Shown here: one piece after another, positions 13,791 through 25,629 of the stretch
Position numbering within the stretch: the stretch's first letter is position 1
Layout of the letters: each line of letters starts with the position of its first letter
Source: Tillus elongatus
Lineage: Eukaryota; Arthropoda; Insecta; Coleoptera; Cleridae
DNA length: 64,000 bases
Direction of reading: 5' to 3'
Assembly (NCBI GenBank): GCA_964006375.1
Contig: OZ023265.1
Span: forward strand, 150,512,769-150,576,768
Notes under the pieces: model-generated
What the model saw: the letters and a program-made list of their open reading frames with translations, nothing else
Databases searched by the model: none
What the model was told of the DNA's origin: nothing
Position numbers and translations under genes: made by a program

Positions 13791-15750
13791 AGCATATGAC
13801 ACTAGAGTCTGGTGTAGAATCGCCCCATCTATTCGAAAATAGCAAAAAAACGTATCACTGCCATTTAAAAAAATTAAGTTACCGTCAACTTTCGGTATAA
13901 CCGGTTGCGCTACATTTTTTTTCATAATTTACGTACATAGAGCGCGGCCTTTTTTATTAACCTGACAAAGTTCTATAATTTTCTGTTTACTCGTTTCGAC
14001 ACAATAAATGTTTATATGCACCATATAGACAGCTTGTTAAGTAGACACCTCCCATCATTTTTGGCAAGGTTTAGCAGAATAGTGGGCATATGATACTAGA
14101 GTCTGGTGTAGAATCGCCTCATCTTTTCGGAAATAGCAAAAAAATGTATCACTGCTATTTAAAAAAATTAAGTTACCGTCAACTTTCGGTATAACCGGTT
14201 GCGCTATATTTTTTTTCTTAATTTACGTACATAGAGCGCGGCCTTTTTTCTTAACCTGACAAAGTTTTATAATTTTCTGTTTACTCGTTTCGACACAATA
14301 AATGTTTAAATGCACCATATAGACAGCTTGTTAAGAAGACACCTCCCATCATTTTTGGCAAGGTTTTGCAGAATAGTGGGCATATGATACTTGAGTCTGC
14401 TGTAGAATCGCCTGATCTATTCGGAAATAGCAAAAAAATGTATCACTGCCATTTAAAAAAATTAAGTTACCGTCAACTTTCGGTATAACCGGTTGCGCTA
14501 CATTTTTTTCTTAATTTACATACATAGAGAGCGGCCTTTTCATTAACCTGACAAAGTTTTATAATTTTTCATTTCCTCGTTTCGCCACAATAAATGTTTA
14601 TATGCACCATATAGACAGCTTGTTAAGTAGACACCTCCCATCATTTTTGGCAAGGTTTAGCAGAATAGTGTGTATATGATACTAGAGTCTGGTGTAGAAT
14701 CGCCTCATCTTTTCGAAAATAGCAAAAAAACGTATCACTGCCATTTAAAAAAATTAAGTTACCGTCAACTTTCGGTATAACCGGTTGCGCTACATTTTTT
14801 TTCTTAGTTTACGTACATAGAGCGCGGCCTTTTTATTAATCTCACAAAGTTTTATAATTTTCTGTTTACTCGTTTCGACACAATAAATGTTTAAATGCAC
14901 CATATAGACAGCTTGTTAAGAAGACACCTCCCATCATTTTTGGCAAGGTTTTGCATAATAGTGGGCATATGATACTTGAGTCTGGTGTAGAATCGCCTGA
15001 TCTATTCGGAAATAGCAAAAAAATGTATCACTGCCATTTAAAAAAATTAAGTTACCGTCAAGTTTCGGTATAACCGGTTGCGCTACATTTTTTTTCTTAA
15101 TTTACATACATAGAGCGCGGCCTTTTTATTAACCTGACAAAGTTTTATAATTTTCTATTCACTCGTTTCGACACAATAAATGTTTATATGCACCATATAG
15201 ACAGCTTGTTAAGTAGACACCTCCCATCATTTTTGGCAAGGTTTAGCAGAATAGTGGGCATATGATACTAGAGTCTGGTGTAGAATCGTCTCATCTTTTC
15301 GAAAATAGCAAAAAAACGTATCACTGCCATTTAAAAAAATTAAGTTAACGTCAACTTTCGGTATAACCGGTTGCGCTACATTTTTTTTCTTAATTTACGT
15401 ACATAGAGCGCGGCCTTTTTATTAACCTGACAAAGTTTTATAATTTTTCATTTACTCGTTTCGCCACAATAAATGTTTCTATGCACCATATAGACAGCTT
15501 GTTAAGTAGACACCTCCCATCATTTTTGGCAAGGTTTAGCAGAATAGTGTGTATATGATACTAGAGTCTGGTGTAGAATCGCTTCATCTTTTCGAAAATA
15601 GCAAAAAAACGTATCACTGCCATTTAAAAAAATTAAGTTACCGTCAACTTTCGGTATAACCGGTTGCGCTACATTTTTTTTCTTAATTTACGTACATAGA
15701 GCGCGGCCTTTTTATTAACCTGACAAAGTTTTATAATTTTCTGTTTACTG
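13791..15750. repeat. 293-bp satellite array, right arm
   Basis: Seven inverted units of the 293-bp satellite, marked by TCTGGTGTAGAATCGCC about every 293 bp. The units near 14388 and 14976 share GCCTGATCTATTCGGAAATAGC-type variants (588 bp apart), so this array is organised as dimers, unlike the trimers on the left. It ends abruptly near 15750, where unrelated sequence begins. Confidence 0.93.
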
Positions 15751-16699
15751 GTTTGGGAGCGATCAATTTATAAGTGCACAATGCATCCATAATATAGCAT
15801 GTCTGTTAAGTTGACACATTTAAGTCATTTTCATGCCAGTAGGATTAATTAAATAGTCACCGTCTGTTAACTTCATTCATTTTCATAACAATAGATTATA
15901 TAAATTGGCTTTGTTTAATTTATTATCACTCTACATGACCTATTTATTTATATTTTATTTTCCTGGTTTGAGGGTAGAAAGCACAAGCCGGCAACGCCGC
16001 ACGCCAGGCGAGCGACGTGAATTCTCTCTGGTTTCACGGGATGCGTCTACTTAACGTTCGCCGGTAGTTGTTTTATATTCTGAGATTCTAAGGTAATAGC
16101 GGAGTCGATTTCGAGGTTATGCGTAGAACGTACACGTTTCTCTCATGACTCCTGTCAGTTAACAAATGACAAATAGTGGTGTTGTGAGATGAAACTATAG
16201 AGATGGAGATCGCTTTCAAATGCCGTGAAAATAGGAAGCTTAATATTTATACATAATAAAACGCAGTTCTAGATTTCTTTTAAACAAATTGAAACTAATT
16301 GAAACAATCACTTTCATTAAAATTTCTATTCATTTACATTTTTCTGACATCTATTGATTTAGATAAGAGTTGTCGTAAATGTCAACCCCGCCGATTGTTT
16401 ATTGTGACACATTTTCGTAGCCCGTCCGTTTAAAACTTAATTTGGAGATTTTGTTTGCAATAGCAGCGGAACCCTGATTTATCTGTCTGACCTTGTCTAA
16501 CATTATAGGCATCCATTTAGAGATAATTTCAGGTCATATCGTAGATTATTGATTTTTTATTTTGTCATAACTCAATATCTACTGAACCAATTGAGTTCAA
16601 GTTTGGTAGGTAGGACCACTTGTACTATGTGTACGCGCTTGTCAGGTTTTAGTTTAATATTTCTAGTAAACATTTTTTTCTAAAAGTATTTGAGTGTCA
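15751..16699. other. No recognisable gene
   Basis: Flank immediately outside the right satellite arm. AT-rich with one more GC-balanced stretch at about 15980-16160; no motif, long ORF or repeat recognised. Confidence 0.5.
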
Positions 16700-16920
16700 A
16701 GACTCAAATCCAAGCTATTAACAAAATGAAGGGAATTGCCAAATTTGGTTTCGATTGGTGAAGTATTTTTTTAAATTATTGGTTTGATACGGATACAAAC
16801 TGACCTTGGATTTTGGTTCTAGGGGCCCTAATACTCGCTCATTTGAAGAAATTTTCCAAAAGTCTCACCATCGATACCTCTCTATTAGTGAATTTTCTTA
16901 ATGAAAATTCACTATTATGA
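16700..16920 (+). mobile_element. H repeat fragment with terminal palindrome
   Basis: Distal H end with TTCTAGGGGCCCTAATACTCG, CTCATTTGAAGAAATTTTCC and the terminal palindrome TTAGTGAATTTTC / GAAAATTCACTA at about 16892-16916. Confidence 0.65.
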
Positions 16921-17273
16921 TCCACTTCATTCCTATTAATTTTCGTGCGATTATGTAGCTGTGTAATTATTTTCGAATACATACACAAAACTCGTTTAAT
17001 TACATCAGAAAATTCATAAACATAAAATTACAATATATGAATCTAATTTGCCAAAACTTGGCCATTAAATTATTATTTTTTTTTGTGTGTATACAACAGC
17101 ATACGCACATATGCAAATAAAACAGGTTTGTCACCTGATGACTCTAATCAAACATATTCTAGATTGAAAGATAATTTATTATCTACAATTCGCGAAAATT
17201 AAATCAAAATCTAGGCAATTTTAAATGGCAAACACGTGTATGAATTTCAGCAAGCATTAAATTATTTTTTATT

Positions 17274-17355
<82 letters not shown>

Positions 17356-17478
17356 TCATTTCACAAAAACAAGAAGCCCATATAGACTATATTGAAGTAA
17401 ATGCACAAAGATGTGTCAAAAACACTTTAATAAGTAATAAATACTAAGTGAAGATTGTAACCTGTGATGAGCACTGAT
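16921..17478. other. AT-rich spacer with (TA)n
   Basis: No gene recognised. Pure TA tract at 17276-17351. Confidence 0.6.
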
Positions 17479-17521
17479 AAGTACACTTGGAGAACCCAAA
17501 TCACCACAACACATTTTTAAA

Positions 17522-17575
17522 AGACCAGACGATCGTTTCACTAACCAAGTTAGCGTCATCAAAGGATGAAACATT
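17522..17575 (-). ncRNA. Hammerhead ribozyme-like core, left Penelope arm (mutated)
   Basis: On the minus strand: TTGATGA (+ positions 17556-17562; the consensus begins with C), stem II CTAAC/GTTAG, intact GAAA (17536-17539), then a very short stem III and GTC (17528-17530). This order is the minimal type I hammerhead known from Penelope elements. The first core base is mutated, so activity is unlikely. Confidence 0.55.
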
Positions 17576-17849
17576 CTAAATACTGAAAAAAACTAACATC
17601 ACCTTATATACCGGATCTTAGGTAAAGAGATCAAACTGAGGTGGGAAACTAGTCGCAGACAAAATTCACAGTGTATTGTATTTTTATCGCCGGACAAGGT
17701 CTTTGCACTGTCCCTACTACTTTATCTAAAAAGTGTCCATCTGTAATAGTTTTGAAAAGGTTCAACGACAGCTAAATTAACATAGATTCCCTTGGCGGCA
17801 ATATCTGTATACTTATGTTATGTTTAGAACGTGCTGAAACGTGGGAATT

Positions 17850-19225
17850 ATTTAACAAAGCAATCGATCAGGTGACTTTGAATCTAATTCCAATCGATCT
17901 TTTTGTTTGTCCGACGTATTTAAGATTACAATCTTTACAACTTATTTCATAAATTCCCGACATTTTGTCCGTGCTATCCTTGTCTTTTGGGTTAACTAGC
18001 AAGTTTTTTTAACGTATCTGTTGTTGAAAATGTTAGCTGTAAGTTGACTTTTTTTAAAATGCTGTCTAGACCTCTCGTGATTTTAGATTCAAATGGTAGG
18101 CAAACAAAGTTTTTTTCCGACTTTTCTCTTCTGAACGTCGTTGATTCCGTCAACATTTTCTTTGTTTTCTGTTTGTTGATTAATTTTTCCACTAGGCAAG
18201 TAGTGTATCCGTTATATTCGGCCAAGTTCTTAATATAATTTAATTCTTTGGTATATCTACTTTTGTTTAAAGGAAAATTAATTAACCGATTTACTAAAAA
18301 ATTCAAACTAGCCATTTTTTGTGCGTACGTATGATGCGAGTCGTTCGGGATATAGCTTAGAGTAGTGGTTTCCTTTTTATAGATATTGAATTCTAAAGTG
18401 TCTTTATTCTTGATAATTGTACATCTAGAAAGGGTAATTTATTATTAATTTCTAATTCATGGGTAAATTTTATAGAATCAAATTTATTGTTTAATTTGGC
18501 AATAAAATCTTCTATTCTACAAATGTTTGTGTTAAACACCGCGACAATATCATCCACGTAACGACACCACAATCTAGGAAAATAACCATTTTCACTTTCA
18601 AGATCTGTTTCAAATCTGCTCATGAAAAGGTCTGCAATAAATGGCGATAGTGGATTGCCCATTGCCGTGCCTTGGGTTTGTTGAAAAAATTCATTGTTAA
18701 ATTGAATATTTTGTTTGATGCAAAGGTTTGTTAGAGTTAAATATTCTTTGCAGACATTTTCATTTATGTTATTTATTTTTAGCAACTGCTCTAAATACGT
18801 TAAAGTTTGCTCCGTGGGAACGCTTGGAAACAATGAGGTTACATCGAATGAAATTAAAACCTCGCCTTCAGTCAATTTAACCCCTTTAATCTTATTAATA
18901 AATTCAAGTGAATTTGTTACTGAAAAACTTTTCTGTTTGACAGGCAAGCCTATAAACTCATCTGTCAACCACTTAGCTACATTATAAGTCCGGGAATCTA
19001 TAGCCGAAACAATAGGTCTAATTGAATTTCCCGGTTTATGAATTTTTGGGAGACCGTACTTCTTAACCGCTTGCTTAGGAGGTCCATCTCCTCTTTATTA
19101 AACGACTGTGAAGAAAGATTTTCTACGAGGTCAATTTTCCGAGGAACTGGTTTTTCATTTATAATTTGACATTTAATCAGTTCTTTAATTTTTTTATTGT
19201 GTATATTAATACGTCGGACAAACAA
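17850..19225 (-). pseudogene. Penelope-like reverse transcriptase with truncated GIY-YIG endonuclease
   Basis: Copies element RNA into DNA at endonuclease nicks. Reading down the minus strand: an N-terminal charged region (from about 19225); the Penelope signature GLPKIHKPGNSIRPIVS (about 19080-19010, across a frameshift); RT motif A in SFDVTSLFPSVP; motif B in QTQGTAMGNPLSPF; motif C in CRYVDDIVAVF; then KLPFLDVQL (18968-18393). After a frameshift comes a linker region (18315-17992), then, after another, GIYEISCKDC and KYVGQTKRS of the GIY-YIG nuclease (about 17960-17870). The nuclease is cut short where the left arm is deleted. At least three frame breaks make it non-functional. The RT motifs argue against Jockey, R1 or LTR elements. 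Confidence 0.85.
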
Positions 19226-19490
19226 AAAGATCGATTGGAATTAGATTCAAAGAACACTTATTCCAATTACGTTACGGTACTGTAGATAAGTGTTCCGTCG
19301 CCCGACACATTTGGGATAATAATCATCACGTTGATAAAGATAATCTGAAATTAATAAAAAATGTTAGAAAACCAGGACACCTAAACTCGTTCGAAAGCGT
19401 ATATATTGCGAAATATAGTTACAACAAAAAATGTATGAACGCTTCACCACCGCCAATTACGAGTCACCTGATCGATTGCTTTGTTAAATA
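19210..19490 (+). pseudogene. C-terminal half of GIY-YIG endonuclease (Penelope-like)
   Basis: The plus-strand frame starts at the same TACGTCGGACAAACAAAAAG junction as the minus-strand copy but continues past the point where that one stops. It encodes a conserved-looking tail (VARHIWDNNHHVD, SFESVYIAKYS) to a stop near 19490. It supplies what the left arm lost, showing that the two arms come from one ancestral element. Confidence 0.75.
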
Positions 19491-19769
19491 ATTCCCACGT
19501 TTCAGCACGTTCTAAACATAACATAAGTATACAGATATTGACGCCAAAGGAATCTATGTTAATTTACTGTCGTTGAACCTTCTCAAAACTATTACAGATT
19601 GACACTGTTTAGATAAAGTAGTAGGGACAGTGCAAAGACCTTGTCCGGCGATAAAAATACAATACACTGTGAATTTTGCCTGCGACTAGTTTCCCACCTC
19701 AGTTCGATCTCTTTACCTAAGATCCGGTATATGAGTTGATGTTAGTTTTTTTTTTCAGTATTTAGAATG

Positions 19770-19820
19770 TTTCATCCTCTGATGACGCTAACTTGGTTAG
19801 TTAAACGATCGTCAGGTCTT
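19770..19820 (+). ncRNA. Hammerhead ribozyme-like core, right Penelope arm (mutated)
   Basis: CTGATGA at 19779-19785, stem II CTAAC-TTG-GTTAG, TAAA in place of GAAA at 19802-19805, short stem III CG/CG and GTC at 19811-19813. Each arm carries a different single defect, so the shared ancestor had a complete core. Confidence 0.6.
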
Positions 19821-19867
19821 ATAAAAATGTGTTGTGGTGATTTGGGTTCTCCAAGTGTACTTGTAAG

Positions 19868-21534
19868 TAATGAATAGGTACAGGTAGAAGTGTCCCGTCG
19901 GTGTGAGGACGAAAGATAGCTCCTCACCGGGGCTATATTTTAAAATGCGATTTTCTCTAGGCGATAGATGTTCTACGAGTGCACATTTTAAAATTATTTC
20001 CATTCACACAGGGTGATAATATAGAGTGTTGGACCATACTTCACTTTTTAATGGAACACCTAATATATTATGTCATTTTTGGAAAGCCACCTCGATGCTG
20101 ATTAAACTGACACCACATTGTTTTGGGTTATTTTCAACCGTTCTCCAACCACAGGGTGTTAACTGTAAAAAAGTGGTCTACTTCAGACGTTTATATCCAT
20201 CGACATGTTTGAGATATTAACATTGGGTTTTGTCATAATAATTGTTTTTTTAGTGTAGATTGCGTTTATGCACGTTATTAATGGCAATGTATTTCTTAAT
20301 ATACAGGGTATTTGTCTTTTGCGAAATTTAAAAATACTTTTTTTCAAATGCAACACCGTATATTTTGACTTTAGTGAATGCAGAATTTCATAAGCATTCA
20401 TATAATACCACTTGGATAAGTTAAATTAAAGACGAAAGGAGGCACAGCTGGCCAATTTTTTTATTTTTACTGGAATGTGTTTAATATCATTACACATTAT
20501 TACCGAAATCGCGGTAGCCCTGTAGAAAAGTTGAAACCTAGACAAAATAAAATAGGGATTTGACACATTGTGCCCTTGACGTTTGGAAATAAAACTTTCA
20601 TTAACTAATTTTTGTATTATTTCGTGTTTATATCGTTAAATGTTTATCGTTGTTTGCTTATTATTCGTTTTTTATTGTTCACTGTTTATTATTCTCTGTT
20701 TATTTACTTAACGTTGTAACGATTACGTTTCGTTACTTCTTTAATTATTCAAAATAAACCCGTAAGAGACTTAACTAAGAGCCAACAATCCAATATCTGT
20801 AAGGCAATTCATGCTTTAATTTCAAAATTATCGTCATGAAAAGTCGCTAAATCTTCTAGTACCGTAAACCCCTTTACTGCATTTCTAATTTGTACGTTAA
20901 AATTCAATATATGTTTGCCATGGGAAACTACCTCGCATTATTACTGAACAAATATTTTCAGGAACGAAATAAGCATTGAAAATATACGTTAGGAATATTC
21001 GAGAACAAAATATTGTTTATCTTGGATTTTTCCGTAATCGGTGATGTCACCCAACGACCGTTTGAAAACGTTGCAGAGAATTGCCGGCAAAACCTTCAAT
21101 ACGGGAGGTGAGACGTCGTGACTTCGCCACCGATTGGTGGTCTCGTTTTATCTCATTCGAAGAATGGATGCTAGAAAGAGCTCGCGCACAGCCACTAACG
21201 GTCACGGTAAGAATTTTTGCGTGCAGGGACTAGCAATTGCAGAACCCGACACATTAGACAGGACTCTCTGCTGAGCGTTCATAGAGTGAAAACCCGTCAG
21301 TTTCAGTGGCTATTAAATTATCTTAAAACGGGGTTGTAATGTCCTTTCTGTTATCTGTACTACCTAATAATTATTGTCTAGATTGTACGGAGTAATTCAA
21401 TTGATTTTCGAGTTTAATAAACATCGTATTCAGCATAAAAACGTGAGCTAACTCGTGGCTCTTTGTTCCGAACTGTTGATTTCTTGCGGTGATCAGAAAG
21501 AAATCCTGGTTATTATCGAACCTTAAGTCAATTG
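19868..21534. other. Intergenic sequence with decayed mariner-type ends
   Basis: Several ACAGGGTG/ACAGGGTA words with GGAACACC-type subterminal motifs between about 20005 and 20370 look like broken mariner or MITE ends. 21050-21300 is noticeably richer in GC than its surroundings but shows no ORF or known motif. No gene recognised. Confidence 0.4.
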
Positions 21535-21570
21535 GTAGTGAATTTTACTCGAGAAAATTCACGTTTTAAT
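21535..21570. repeat. H-type terminal palindrome
   Basis: TAGTGAATTTTACTCG followed by AGAAAATTCAC, the same palindrome that ends the H repeats, here without a recognisable H body. Confidence 0.45.
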
Positions 21571-21741
21571 TGCGATTTGCAAAGTTTCCACCAAGAGAAT
21601 TCAGAACATCGACATAGGTGTCAAATGGTCTTGTAGTATTGGAGCAATAACATCCACCGGCCCAATAATCTCTGACGGGAAGTCCCAGTCGTTTCCCCAG
21701 CTTTTCCGCTCTTATTGGAGTCTGGAATCTGTGTCAAGCAC

Positions 21742-22071
21742 TCATAATTGATCCCACCTGGAAAGCATCTTCACATGGTCATCAGGTAACCTAATACCGG
21801 AAGACTGGTGAATCCAAACAAATCTTTTCTCTGAATCAGCAGAATTTTCATGCCGAAATCTAACATCTGAAGTTTTAATAACCTGAACTTTAAAAATCAC
21901 GTAGTCAAGTTTGAGCTTAAACAATATCGGGGAGGTGCTGTTAGCATAACCATATATTTCCTGTTTAATCTCTAAGATTTTGTCAATTTTTGTTAATTTA
22001 AACACATAGTTTTTATTTTGTTTTAAATGGTAATTAGCAAACTTTGTCTGTAAAATATCTAATCTATACAC
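21742..22071 (-). CDS. Unrecognised ORF of 109 codons
   Basis: An open minus-strand frame with a balanced, protein-like composition (charged and aromatic residues; segments such as DKILEIKQEIYGYANS and FRHENSADSEKRFVWIH). The frame is also open for a few codons upstream of its first Met. I recognise no domain. It may be a fragment of a transposon protein or chance; no start context or neighbours help. Confidence 0.25.
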   Translation of the reverse strand: MYRLDILQTKFANYHLKQNKNYVFKLTKIDKILEIKQEIYGYANSTSPILFKLKLDYVIFKVQVIKTSDVRFRHENSADSEKRFVWIHQSSGIRLPDDHVKMLSRWDQL

Positions 22072-22869
22072 TCTCTTTAATATCTTTTATTTTTATAATT
22101 AATGTAGAAATTTCACGTAGGATTATATATTATTTTTTTGGAGCCTCACTCAAATAACTGGCCAGTTAATTCACTAGAAAACCTAGCAATTGATTGACAA
22201 AGTCAAGTAATTTACCTAATCATTTGTGTTTATTTTTGAGCGATACCCCAAGTAATTAACAGTAACATTTTAGTAATATGCAACTATCTTTATCTTATTA
22301 TTTTGGCATATGTATGTAAATTAATAATTTCTTGCTGTTGAAATTCTTGCTGTTTATTTGATTTTTATTTTTGTGCAGTCAATGTTGAGTTGAGATTTAC
22401 CAACCATTTTTATTTCATTTTGTTTACTATTCCAAATTTAATTTATATGAATAAATTTAAATATTTTGTTATATTAAAATATCTGTTTAATTGAAGAGAA
22501 ATTCCTCCCTAATATCTCCTTTCTTTTGACGTCAGCGCAAACAATTATTTCTTACTAACTATTATCTAGATATCTAAATTTCTATGTAACCTGGCACTAG
22601 TCTGGAGAACCCACAAATATGGGACTCTGGGCAGTGTGAAGCAAACAAAGGAAGAGAACGTGAGTATCAAACTATATCCATATCTGTCAACCTCCTAAAA
22701 AGTGCTGGTAATCTTAATAAATTTGATAATCTGATAGATAGCTACTTTAGGGTAGGGTGTTATAGGCAATTGTGACCTCACCATTGAGCAGATCTATATC
22801 AACCTGAGGTCAATCACCATATACCACGGTTCTTGTACTTAAAGCTTTTCTTTGAAGGAGGTAACAACG
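22072..22869. other. No recognisable gene
   Basis: AT-rich sequence without long ORFs or recognised repeats. Confidence 0.5.
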
Positions 22870-23572
22870 TTACGTTCTAAAATTAATTTTACTGTTGAAG
22901 AATTAGTAAACATAGTGTACGCTTTGGCAGAGGCTGATTTAAACTGTCTACTGGCATCCAGAATTTACGGGAAAAATATTCTTTAGCCCAACATTCAAAA
23001 CTAGAGGCGTTTGATAACATAAGAACAACCTTGAGGAAAATTGTAACACAAAATACAAAGCAAAATCTTATGAAAACGGCAATACAACGAATGAAGATGC
23101 AAAATTCCAGGTTTTGTTAGCGATTGAAGAGAATCCGCAGATAAGTATTAGAAATTCAATGTATTCAGGGTATAAGCAGATCCTCAGTTAATAAAATAAT
23201 TAAAAAACACAAATCTCATCCCTATCATTTATGTCTTCATCAATCACTTACTGGCCAAGATAACTAAAACCGAATCAATCTTTGTAATATTTTTTACAAT
23301 ATGAGTGAAGAAATTCCAAACTTTTATAATATTGTTCTGGTTAGTGACGAAGCATTTTTTAGTAATATCAAACATAATATGCATTATTACGCTCGAAAAA
23401 AATCGACTTTGGGTGGATATTCAGCATCAATGGTCATTGAATGTGTGGGGAGGAATTATAGGCGATAAGCTTTTGAGCCATTCTTTTTTGAAGAGCAACT
23501 TAATGAAGAACGCTACGACAGATTTCTAGAGGATGATTTACCCAATTTAATAGAAGATATCGATCGACCTTG
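22870..23572 (+). pseudogene. mariner-like transposase, N-terminal half (family C)
   Basis: Broken Tc1/mariner transposase. Readable pieces in order: an N-terminal helix-turn-helix segment (FTVEELVNIVYALAEADLN), the segment before the linker (LLAIEENPQIS), KSHPYHLCLHQSLTGQD, the first catalytic Asp in VLVSDEAFF, then HQWSLNVWGGIIGDKL and DRFLEDDLPNLIED. Several frameshifts and stops. It is cut at 23572 by the junction with a LINE, so the second and third Asp are missing. Its last part is repeated in the tandem duplication at 24099. Confidence 0.75.
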
Positions 23573-24838
23573 AGGAACTCCTGCATTAATTGGATACAGT
23601 TTTGAGGAATGGCCATCCACGACAACAGAAATGCTCCGGTTGGAGAGGAAATTTGCTGTCCAGGTACAGAGTTTTGGTGATAGGTCATAGCCAGGAAGTT
23701 TATTAAACAGCGCTGCGTGCCAGACCTGGTCGAATGCTTTTGATATGTCTAGAGCGACAATCTGGGATTCACCGTGTAGTTCCATAGACTTGTTCCAAGA
23801 AGGGGTGACAAAGGAAAGGAGGTCGGCGGTTGATCTGCGCTGACGGAATCCATACTACCTGTCGTGGATTAGACTGTGTTTTTCAAGAAATTTTAGTAAT
23901 GTTTAGTATATATAATGTTTATATACTTTTCCATCACTTTAGAGAAGACTGAAAGGAGAGAAATAGGCCTGTAGTTGCTAGGAAGCACTTTGGATCCTTT
24001 CTTGGGGACGGGTTGTACTCGAGCAGTTTTCCAGTTACTAGGAAATATGCCTCTATTGTAAGATGTCTGAAACAGATGAGTCAACTTTTAGTAATATCAG
24101 TGTAGTTAACAAACATAATATGCATTATTACACTCGAAAAAAATCGACTTTGGGTGGATATTCAGCATCAATGGTCCTTGAATGTGTGGGGAGGAATTAT
24201 AGGCGATAAGCTTTTGAGCCATTCTTTTTTGAAGAGCAACTTAATGAAGAACGCTACGACAGATTTCTAGAGGATGATTTACCCAATTTAATAGAAGATA
24301 TCGATCGACCTTGAGGAACTCCTGCATTAATTGGATACAGTTTTGAGGAATGGCCATCCACGACAACAGAAATGCTCCGGTTGGAGAGGAAATTTGCTGT
24401 CCAGGTACAGAGTTTTGGTGATAGGTCATAGCCAGGAAGTTTATTAAACAGCGCTGCGTGCCAGACCTGGTCGAATGCTTTTGATATGTCTAGAGCGACA
24501 ATCTGGGATTCACCGTGTAGTTCCATAGACTTGTTCCAAGAAGGGGTGACAAAGGAAAGGAGGTCGGCGGTTGATCTGCGCTGACGGAATCCATACTACC
24601 TGTCGTGGATTAGACTGTGTTTTTCAAGAAATTTTAGTAATGTTTAGTATATATAATGTTTATATACTTTTCCATCACTTTAGAGAAGACTGAAAGGAGA
24701 GAAATAGGCCTGTAGTTGCTAGGAAGCACTTTGGATCCTTTCTTGGGGACGGGTTGTACTCGAGCAGTTTTCCAGTTACTAGGAAATATGCCTCTATTGT
24801 AAGATGTCTGAAACAGATGAGTCAGGACAGGAGCAAGA
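23358..24838. repeat. 740-bp tandem duplication across a mariner/LINE junction
   Basis: Segments of about 740 bp starting near 23358 and 24099 are almost identical: only a handful of differences, such as TTACGCTCG versus TTACACTCG and GGTCATTG versus GGTCCTTG, plus a small insertion near 24105. Each contains the mariner fragment, the mariner/LINE junction and about 510 bp of LINE reverse transcriptase. The duplication is younger than the junction it copies. Confidence 0.92.
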
Positions 24839-25370
24839 TTTGGTGCGCATTCTTTTGAGAACAATTACTGGGATCTCGTCAAGGCCAGAGGCTTTCCTGG
24901 TATTGAGAGAAGAGAGCATCTTTCGTACCTTTTTAGTTTTGAAAATGATATCCGTCATTTTATGGGCGACATTGGGGACTGTTGGTGGTTGAACATTTGG
25001 AGGTGGGTTGAGAGTAGAATTGCCGGCGAACGAGGTAAAAAGTTCAGTCTTGCCCAGGGTGGTAGAAACAATTTCATCCCCTGAAACAAGAGATGGGAAC
25101 GTGGTCTTGCAGAAATATTTCCCAAAAGATTTTGCAAGAGTCCAGAAGGGTTTTCTGCCGTTGGAGCTTGAGAGGACTTTGTTTTTGACGTGATTATTAA
25201 ACGAGTTTTTTGCCTCAGAAAGAATGCGGACATAGAGGTTTCTTGCGTCGTTAAATGCTTGACGGTTTTCTTGACTGGGATTGTGTAGAAGCGTTTTGTG
25301 AGCTTTGACCTTTTCAAGTCTGGCCTTGGATATTGAAAATTGTCTACAACAGGTGTTATATGTACCCTAG
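23573..25370 (-). pseudogene. Jockey/CR1-like LINE reverse transcriptase fragment
   Basis: Non-LTR retrotransposon ORF2 fragment on the minus strand. From 25370 down: the linker between endonuclease and RT (FNDARNLYVRILSEAKNSF, NGRKPFWTLAKSFG); RT start (SSLNTRKASGLDEIP, FPSNWKTARVQPVPKKGS, YRPISLLSVFSKVMEK); then a region repeated by the tandem duplication carrying IVALDISKAFDQVWHAALF (catalytic Asp of motif A) and VDGHSSKLYPINAGVPQG (motif B). It stops there at the mariner junction, so the YADD motif, the thumb and the 3' end are absent, as is most of the endonuclease. Frameshifts near 24650 and 24860. Confidence 0.85.
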
Positions 25371-25629
25371 TGATGCACTCTTTAGGAAGTCAGGGATTAT
25401 GGACCCTAGAGAAACTACCATTCTGGCACTTTTGATCCATACTTGCATCCTTATAGAACATGGCTAGGCAATGAGACATAAAGTTGCCTGAACGTTCCCA
25501 CTATGCAGAAGACTATTGGACAACGATCTTAGACATACTTTGCTGCAAAGATATGCAATGTTCTGCCAGAATCTTAAAAAAAATTGAACCCTGTAGAGTA
25601 GAATTGAATTATGGATTATTCAAATGGCC

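Larger units (their letters stand above)
17479..19864 (-). mobile_element. Penelope-like element with inverted terminal repeats
   Basis: Retroelement of the EN-containing Penelope class. Reverse-transcriptase and GIY-YIG coding sequence lies between inverted arms 17479-17920 and 19208-19864 (both reading inward from AAGTACACTTGGAGAACCC). The left arm lacks about 211 bp that the right arm keeps. That missing piece is the C-terminal half of the endonuclease, so the domain is split: N-terminal part on the minus strand, C-terminal part on the plus strand. Inverted or rearranged partial copies like this are typical of Penelope integrations. Both arms also carry hammerhead-like cores, a known hallmark of Penelope terminal repeats. 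Confidence 0.85.

Noticed and set aside
17479..19864. DNA transposon, because of the inverted arms
   Set aside because: The coding region has Penelope RT and GIY-YIG motifs, and the arms carry hammerhead-like cores and part of the nuclease.
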